NCBI GenBank assembly: GCA_964418085.1
Contig: CAYQKB010000013.1
Span: 1 to 24,751 of the forward strand
Direction: 5' to 3'
Source: JBBTYG01 sp964418085
GTDB taxonomy: Bacteria > Patescibacteriota > Minisyncoccia > UBA6257 > 2-01-FULL-56-20
DNA: 24,751 bases
Position numbers and translations under genes: made by a program. Below are positions 18,759 to 23,133 of the stretch, one piece after another. Under the pieces are notes generated by a model. That model was not told the origin of the DNA, searched no databases, and saw only the letters and a list, made by a program, of their open reading frames with translations. Within the stretch, counting starts at the first letter, position 1. Each line of letters begins with the position of its first letter.

Positions 18759-19439
18759 ATGGCAAAATCTTTTGAAAAAATTAAGGCAATGAGTTTGAGG
18801 CGTGAAGGAGTGAGTATAAAAAGTATTGCCCGAATTTTATCTGTCTCGAAAGGATCTGCAAGTTTGTGGTGTAAGGATGTTAAGCTTTCATCAGAACAGA
18901 TTGAAAATTTGCATAAGAGTATGGTTATTGGTGGTTACAAGGGAAGGATGCTTGGCGCCCAACTTCAAAAGGATCGAAGAATGAATAAGATTGAGGCTTA
19001 TCGATCTCTCGGAGCTATGGAAATGAAAAATTTAAGTGAGCGAGAGGTTTTGCTGCTTGGTTTGGGACTTTTTCTCGGAGAGGGGACGAAAGGCAAAAAC
19101 CAATTCATATTTTCGAATTCAAATCCAGAAATCATAAAATTAATTTTGTTATGGTTGCGAAAAAACTTTCGTGTTTCAAGTGAAGATATTTTCTGCAGAA
19201 TTTTCATTAATGTCGTCCATTCTTCTAGAATACATGAGATACAAAAACGTTGGGCGGAAATAACGGGTCTTCCTCTTAATAACTTCAAGCCGCCGGTTTT
19301 CATCAAAGCGAAAAACAAAAAAATTTATGAAAATCATAATTCTCATCTTGGCACGTTAGCTGTTCGTGTCAGAAAGAGTTCAGAATTGCATTATAGGATA
19401 CTTGGCTTGTGTCATGGTTTGGTGTATAAATTAATTTAA
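18759..19439 (+). CDS. HTH protein with a LAGLIDADG-like endonuclease domain
   Basis: A 226-residue protein. Residues 1-45 form a helix-turn-helix (AMSLRREGVSIKSIARILSVSKGSASLW, typical of transposase/invertase-like HTHs). Residues about 95-226 start with LLLGLGLFLGEGTKG, a LAGLIDADG-like helix ending in an acidic residue (GEG), then FSNSNPEIIKLILLWLRKNF and ITGLPLNNFK, a layout I know from CPR proteins related to homing endonucleases. Only one such motif is clear, so it would work as a dimer if active. It ends 5 bases before a tRNA gene. Whether it is a mobile endonuclease or a domesticated regulator is open. Confidence 0.75.
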   Translation: MAKSFEKIKAMSLRREGVSIKSIARILSVSKGSASLWCKDVKLSSEQIENLHKSMVIGGYKGRMLGAQLQKDRRMNKIEAYRSLGAMEMKNLSEREVLLLGLGLFLGEGTKGKNQFIFSNSNPEIIKLILLWLRKNFRVSSEDIFCRIFINVVHSSRIHEIQKRWAEITGLPLNNFKPPVFIKAKNKKIYENHNSHLGTLAVRVRKSSELHYRILGLCHGLVYKLI

Positions 19440-19444
19440 TACAC

Positions 19445-19515
19445 GCCTGTATAGCTTAGTGGTAAAGCGGTGCTTTCATAAGGCACGGATGGAGGTTCGA
19501 TTCCTCCTACAGGCA
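19445..19515 (+). tRNA. tRNA with anticodon CAT (elongator Met or Ile2)
   Basis: Acceptor GCCTGTA/TACAGGC, D-arm GCTT/AAGC with GG in the loop, anticodon stem GTGCT/GGCAC with loop TTCATAA, T-stem GGAGG/CCTCC with the normal loop TTCGATT, A73, no encoded CCA. The acceptor is fully paired and the stem lacks GGG/CCC, so it is not the initiator. It could read AUG, or AUA after lysidine modification. Confidence 0.93.
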
Positions 19516-19523
19516 CGGCGGGT

Positions 19524-19529
19524 TATAAT
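19524..19529 (+). promoter_or_regulatory. -10 element of the ABC operon
   Basis: A perfect TATAAT between the tRNA and the ATG at 19539; the start is expected about 3 bases before the ATG. A -35 would fall inside the tRNA T-arm and is poor. Read-through from the tRNA promoter is also possible. Confidence 0.5.
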
Positions 19530-19538
19530 TACAACTTC

Positions 19539-20282
19539 ATGAACATAGTTATTGAAACCGAAAATTTGGTAAAGAAATTTAACGGCGCTCGCGCCGTTGA
19601 CGATCTTTCCATTAAAATTAATGAGGGGCAGATCACCGGCCTTTTGGGACCCAACGGCGCGGGGAAGACGACGACGATCCAGATGCTTCTCGACTTGATT
19701 ACGCCGACTTCCGGCACGATCAAAATTTTCGGGAAAGATATGAAGCATCACCGGGAGGAAATTTTGGGCAGGATTAATTTTTCTTCGCCGTACGTTGCGC
19801 TTCCGGGGAATTTGAAAGTGATCGAAAACCTTGCAACATTCGCGCGGCTCTACGGCGTCCGTGATATTAAAGGGAAGATCAACGAGCTCGCCGATTTTTT
19901 CGAGATCAGGAATATGCTTGGTAAAATGACTTCGAATCTCTCGACGGGACAGCTCACACGGCTTAACCTTACAAAAGCGCTTTTGAACGATCCGGAGCTT
20001 TTACTCCTCGACGAGCCGACGGCGTCGCTCGATCCCGACATCGCGGACAAGACGCGCGTGATGCTTAAGCGTATCCAGAGCGAGCGAAAGGTGAGTATTT
20101 TGTACACATCGCATAATATGGAAGAGGTGGAGGAGCTTTGTGACCGCGTGATTTTCATCGCGAACGGAAAATTCAAAGATGACGGTACGCCGGCGGAGCT
20201 TGTGAAGAAGTATGGGCATAAGGATTTGAATGACGTGTTCCTCACCATCGCCCGCGATGGCGAACTAAAGACTAATAACTAA
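19539..20282 (+). CDS. ABC transporter ATP-binding protein
   Basis: A 247-residue ATPase subunit. Walker A GPNGAGKTT (37-45), the Q-loop region replaced by INFSSPY (79-85), signature LSTGQ (134-138, instead of LSGGQ), Walker B LLLLDEP (154-160), D-loop SLD and H-loop His192. The closest class is the ABC-2 type exporter ATPases (drug, polysaccharide or antibiotic export), which agrees with the permease 16 bases downstream. The last residues (ELKTNN) and the stop are encoded by a heptanucleotide array. Substrate unknown. Confidence 0.94.
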   Translation: MNIVIETENLVKKFNGARAVDDLSIKINEGQITGLLGPNGAGKTTTIQMLLDLITPTSGTIKIFGKDMKHHREEILGRINFSSPYVALPGNLKVIENLATFARLYGVRDIKGKINELADFFEIRNMLGKMTSNLSTGQLTRLNLTKALLNDPELLLLDEPTASLDPDIADKTRVMLKRIQSERKVSILYTSHNMEEVEELCDRVIFIANGKFKDDGTPAELVKKYGHKDLNDVFLTIARDGELKTNN

Positions 20283-20298
20283 AAACTTATAACTTTTA
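20264..20298. repeat. Heptanucleotide array H8 between the ABC genes
   Basis: Five 7-bp units: ACTAAAG, ACTAATA, ACTAAAA, ACTTATA, ACTTTTA. It contains the stop codon of the ATPase gene and ends at the first base of the permease start codon. Confidence 0.92.
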
Positions 20299-21086
20299 TG
20301 AAATGGCATAGAATACGAGCATTGCTCATACGACATTTATATTTATACAAGCGGAGCGTTCCGCGGCTTATGGATATTTTTTATTGGCCGGTTATGGAGC
20401 TACTCCTGTGGGGATTTTTGAGTTTGTATATCAATAAATTAAATTTGGGCGGGTTTAACGCGATTACGATACTTTTGGGCGCGGTGATATTTTGGGATTT
20501 GCTCGGGCAGTCGCAGCGCGCGGTGTCGGTGGCTTTTTTGGAAGACGTGTGGGAGCGGAATTTTTTAAATGTGTTTGTGACACCGCTTCGGGTAAGTGAA
20601 TTTTTGGCGTCAACCGTGATACTCGCGTTCGTGCGGATTTTGATGGTTGGCGGAGTGATGGCGATTCTCGCCTTTCTCTTTTATAAATTTAATTTGTTTG
20701 TTTTCGGGTTTTATCTCATACCGTTTGTCATCAACCTTCTTATATTTGGCGCCGCGCTCGGATTTTTCACAACGGGAATTATTCTACGCTATGGAACGTC
20801 GGCACAGGTGCTTGCATTCGGCTTCATACTTTTACTTCAGCCATTTAGCGCGGTGTTTTATCCGGTCTCCGCGCTTCCCGGGTTTGTGCAGCCGATTGCA
20901 TACGTGCTTCCCTCGACGTATGTTTTCGAAGGTATGCGCGCCGTTATTGCTACAGGAGCGTTTCCTTTAAAATTTATGGCGCTCGCACTCCTTACAAACG
21001 CGATTTATCTCGTTCTAATTTTGTGGTTTTTCTATAAAATGTTCGCGATTGTTAAAGACAAGGGGAGGCTGATGAAGCTGGATTAA
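20298..21086 (+). CDS. ABC-2 type transporter permease
   Basis: A 262-residue membrane protein with about six transmembrane helices. An amphipathic N-terminus (MKWHRIRALLIRHLYLYKRSVPRL) leads into the first helix, and the fifth segment (LPGFVQPIAYVLPSTYVFEGMRAVI) is the characteristic ABC-2 stretch before the last helix. It forms an exporter with the ATPase just upstream. No periplasmic binding protein is near, as expected for an exporter. A foldback begins at its stop codon. Confidence 0.92.
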   Translation: MKWHRIRALLIRHLYLYKRSVPRLMDIFYWPVMELLLWGFLSLYINKLNLGGFNAITILLGAVIFWDLLGQSQRAVSVAFLEDVWERNFLNVFVTPLRVSEFLASTVILAFVRILMVGGVMAILAFLFYKFNLFVFGFYLIPFVINLLIFGAALGFFTTGIILRYGTSAQVLAFGFILLLQPFSAVFYPVSALPGFVQPIAYVLPSTYVFEGMRAVIATGAFPLKFMALALLTNAIYLVLILWFFYKMFAIVKDKGRLMKLD

Positions 21087-21207
21087 GTTTGTAAAAATAG
21101 TGATTTGCTGTGTTGCGGAGCCTCTGTGTCTCGGTCGGCGTATTTTAAATACGCCTTCCTCGCCACTTTCTCCGCGCCTTGCAACTCATCGATTTTTACA
21201 AACTTAA
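21083..21207. repeat. Foldback element (FB3) after the ABC permease
   Basis: Perfect 16-bp outer arms (21083-21098 and 21192-21207); the left arm contains the permease stop codon. Inner GCGGAG/CTCCGC (21115-21120, 21170-21175), core GGCGTATTT-t-AAATACGCC (21137-21155). The right half shares TACGCCTTCCTCG with FB2a (reverse strand). Confidence 0.92.
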
Positions 21208-21227
21208 GATTAGTCGTCGTTTTTTTT

Positions 21228-21267
21228 GCTACAAAATTTGCTCGTCGCCTTTCCCGCGCCTTGTAGC
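21228..21267. repeat. Partial copy of the FB3 right half
   Basis: GCTACAA/TTGTAGC (21228-21234, 21261-21267) enclose TCGTCGCCTTTCCCGCGCC, which resembles the FB3 right half (CGCCACTTTCTCCGCGCC). Confidence 0.65.
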
Positions 21268-21434
21268 TGGCGTTTTAGCGCGAGATCATACCTTGTTCAT
21301 GATTGTGATCTGCTTCGTTGCGGCCATTGCGACTGGTGTCTCATCGATTTTCATTCAGTTTAATTTGCCATACTTGAAGTAGCTCACAATTTTGGTCTGG
21401 CAATCATGGTCGCGTGAATGCCCGCCTCAAACCC
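21268..21434. other. Gap with possible gene remnants
   Basis: An ATG at 21299 opens a hydrophobic 27-codon ORF (MIVICFVAAIATGVSSIFIQ...) that looks like a single membrane helix from a longer protein. On the minus strand 21384-21476 encodes KAHADLGEDKSVRAGFEAGI followed by HATMIARPKL and a stop, with no start codon. Both could be fragments of lost genes. Confidence 0.3.
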
Positions 21435-21479
21435 GGCGCGCACGGATTTATCTTCTCCGAGATCTGCGTGCGCCTTTTT
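21435..21479 (+). terminator. Strong intrinsic terminator before pheS
   Basis: 21435-21447 pairs with 21462-21474 (12 of 13 pairs, two G-U), loop of 14, then TTTTT (21475-21479). It ends where the next foldback begins. Confidence 0.8.
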
Positions 21480-21584
21480 ATCCCGTTAGAAATAATATAT
21501 CAACCGTATTCTTTGCCATATAACTTATCGCAGAAGATAATCCGTCAGAGGCCTAATGTGACTCGTATAAATTTCTAACGGGAT
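21480..21584. repeat. Foldback element (FB7) upstream of pheS
   Basis: Perfect 14-bp arms ATCCCGTTAGAAAT/ATTTCTAACGGGAT (21480-21493, 21571-21584). Core TTATC-gcagaa-GATAA (21525-21540). AT-rich interior. Confidence 0.88.
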
Positions 21585-21589
21585 TTATT

Positions 21590-21618
21590 TTGTATTCGTG
21601 CTTTCACTCTGTTAGAAT
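21590..21618 (+). promoter_or_regulatory. Promoter of pheS
   Basis: TTGTAT (21590-21595), 17 bp, TAGAAT (21613-21618). The start is predicted near 21625, about 4 bases before the ATG. Confidence 0.7.
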
Positions 21619-21628
21619 CAAGCAAACG

Positions 21629-22714
21629 ATGAATCTTGAAGAGATACAGAAAGCGTTTGCAGCGGAACTTGAAACTGCAACGACTGCCGAGAAAATTGAT
21701 GAGGTCCGCGTCGCGTTTTTGGGGCGGAGTGGCAAACTTACCGAGGTTTTGCGGTCTCTCAAAGACTTGTCACTCGAGGAGAAGCGAACGCTTGGCCCAA
21801 AAGTACAGGAATTGAAGCGCATGTTTGAGATGTCGCTCGACGCGAAGGCGGCTACGGCAACTAGTGGAGAAGGTTTTTCCAAAATCGATCTTTCGAAGCC
21901 CGGGAAGAAATTTGAGCGCGGGCATGTGCATCCGCTTACCATTGTGGACAGGGATATCCGCCGTATTTTTACACAGATGAATTTTTCCGTTGTCGAGGGG
22001 CCGGAAATAGAAACCCAATATTATAATTTTGACGCATTAAACATTCCGCCCGATCATCCGGCACGCGATATGTGGGATACGTTTTGGCTGTGCCAAAACG
22101 GGGTCAAGGGTCAAGGGTCAAGGGTCAAGGACGAAAGAAAATTACTTCGGACACACACCAGTCCGGTACAGGTGCGGTATATGGAGTCACATAAGCCGCC
22201 GTTTCAGATCATCGTTCCGGGGCGCGTGTTCCGATATGAAGCGACCGATGCATCGCATGAGGTTAATTTTTATCAGCTTGAGGGGCTCATGGTTGGGAAG
22301 GATGTGACGTTTGCCAATTTCAAATTTGTCGTCGAGGAGTTTTTCAAACGCTTTTTTGGCGGACAGAAAATAAAATTTCGCTATCGGCCGAGTTATTTCC
22401 CGTTTACCGAGCCGAGTGTAGAGGTGGATATACAAGTTGCAAATGGCAAATGGCAAATAGCAAATAGCAAAGAACAGATTGTGAATGGTAAAAGCGATAA
22501 GCTATCAGCTATTAGCCATAAGCCACGGTGGCTTGAGGTGATGGGTGGGGGGATGGTGAATCCGCGCGTGTTTGAATATGCGCATTACAATCCGCGAGAT
22601 CTGCAGGGCTTTGCGTTTGGCATCGGTATTGACCGGCTTGCGATGATCAAATACAACATTCCCGATATCCGGCTTTTTTATTCCGGTGATCTTAGGTTTA
22701 TACGTCAGTTTTAA
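21629..22714 (+). CDS. pheS: Phenylalanyl-tRNA synthetase alpha subunit
   Basis: A 361-residue class II synthetase catalytic subunit that charges tRNA-Phe with PheT. An N-terminal coiled coil (1-80) is followed by motif 1 (HPLTIVDRDIRRIF, FSVVEGPEIETQYYNFDALN), motif 2 (RVFRYEATDASHEVNFYQLEGL) and motif 3 (GFAFGIGIDRLAMIKYNIPD, then RLFYSGDLRF). The ATG at 21629 is chosen because it begins the family's N-terminus and the earlier frame overlaps the promoter. Two extra loops absent from typical PheS come from tandem repeats: about residues 157-170 between DTFWL and LLRTHTSP, and about 269-300 between SVEVDI and WLEVMGGGM. Active-site residues are intact. Confidence 0.95.
   Translation: MNLEEIQKAFAAELETATTAEKIDEVRVAFLGRSGKLTEVLRSLKDLSLEEKRTLGPKVQELKRMFEMSLDAKAATATSGEGFSKIDLSKPGKKFERGHVHPLTIVDRDIRRIFTQMNFSVVEGPEIETQYYNFDALNIPPDHPARDMWDTFWLCQNGVKGQGSRVKDERKLLRTHTSPVQVRYMESHKPPFQIIVPGRVFRYEATDASHEVNFYQLEGLMVGKDVTFANFKFVVEEFFKRFFGGQKIKFRYRPSYFPFTEPSVEVDIQVANGKWQIANSKEQIVNGKSDKLSAISHKPRWLEVMGGGMVNPRVFEYAHYNPRDLQGFAFGIGIDRLAMIKYNIPDIRLFYSGDLRFIRQF
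22103..22130. repeat. Heptanucleotide array H9 in pheS
   Basis: Four perfect 7-bp units, GTCAAGG. It encodes about residues 159-168 (VKGQGSRVKD). Confidence 0.95.
22437..22471. repeat. Heptanucleotide array H10a in pheS
   Basis: Five 7-bp units: TTGCAAA, TGGCAAA, TGGCAAA, TAGCAAA, TAGCAAA. It encodes about residues 270-281 (VANGKWQIANSK). Confidence 0.95.
22496..22523. repeat. Heptanucleotide array H10b in pheS
   Basis: Four 7-bp units: GATAAGC, TATCAGC, TATTAGC, CATAAGC, the complement of the GCTTATR units in arrays H2, H7 and H12. It encodes about residues 290-299 (DKLSAISHKP). Confidence 0.93.
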
Positions 22715-22750
22715 GTTTATAAGTTACGCTTCACTTAAATTTTAAAGTTT
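22708..22750. repeat. Degenerate heptanucleotide array H11 between pheS and the four-helix-bundle gene
   Basis: It begins GTTTTAA, GTTTATA, AGTTACG and decays towards TAAAGTT. It contains the pheS stop. AGTTTATAAGTT (22714-22725) is the perfect complement of AACTTATAAACT on the far side of the next gene. Confidence 0.7.
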
Positions 22751-23104
22751 ATGAGTACCGGATTAGAAAATTTAAAAATTTATAAAATGGCAGAAGAGCT
22801 TGAACTTTCAGTTTTCTTTTTGACTAAATCTTTTCCGGGCGACGAGAAATATCGAAGTGTTGATCAGTTGAGGCGTTCGTCTTCTTCGGTTACTAATAAT
22901 ATTGCTGAGTTTTATAACAAACGTTCCACAAAAGAGAAAATTAGGATTTTGCATGATATTGTTAAAAGCGAAGCTGAAGAGACAAAGAGAAATCTTGCAA
23001 TATGTATAAAAAAAGATTTTCATAAGGATGAAGGCATTGTAGATAAGTATACGGAACTCATAAAAGCGGTGAGTGGCTATGTTAGGTTTCTCAAAAACTT
23101 ATAA
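22751..23104 (+). CDS. Four-helix-bundle protein (23S rRNA intervening-sequence S23 family)
   Basis: A 117-residue all-helical protein: LENLKIYKMAEELELSVFFL, FPGDEKYRSVDQLRRSSSSV, TNNIAEFYNKRSTKEKIRIL, then further helices to VSGYVRFLKNL. FP-x3-Y-x-L/VxxQLRRSSxSVxxNIAE is the signature of the four-helix-bundle family first seen in intervening sequences of 23S rRNA genes. Its role is unknown. Here it splits pheS from pheT, which are usually adjacent, and related heptamer arrays with a shared 12-base inverted repeat flank it. Its stop codon lies in the downstream array. Confidence 0.92.
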   Translation: MSTGLENLKIYKMAEELELSVFFLTKSFPGDEKYRSVDQLRRSSSSVTNNIAEFYNKRSTKEKIRILHDIVKSEAEETKRNLAICIKKDFHKDEGIVDKYTELIKAVSGYVRFLKNL

Positions 23105-23133
23105 ACTTATCGCTTATGAACTTATAAACTAAA
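23096..23133. repeat. Heptanucleotide array H12 between the four-helix-bundle gene and pheT
   Basis: CTTATAA, ACTTATC, GCTTATG, AACTTAT, then AAACTAAA up to the pheT ATG. AACTTATAAACT occurs twice (23096-23107, 23119-23130) and is complementary to 22714-22725. Confidence 0.85.

Noticed and set aside
6291..21584. Reading the foldbacks as insertion sequences or MITEs
   Set aside because: Arms differ at every locus, no transposase is present and no target-site duplications were found at the ends.
21435..21628. T-box leader of pheS
   Set aside because: I found no T-box sequence (AGGGTGGNACCGCG-like) and no specifier-loop arrangement; the mapped promoter also starts after the terminator.
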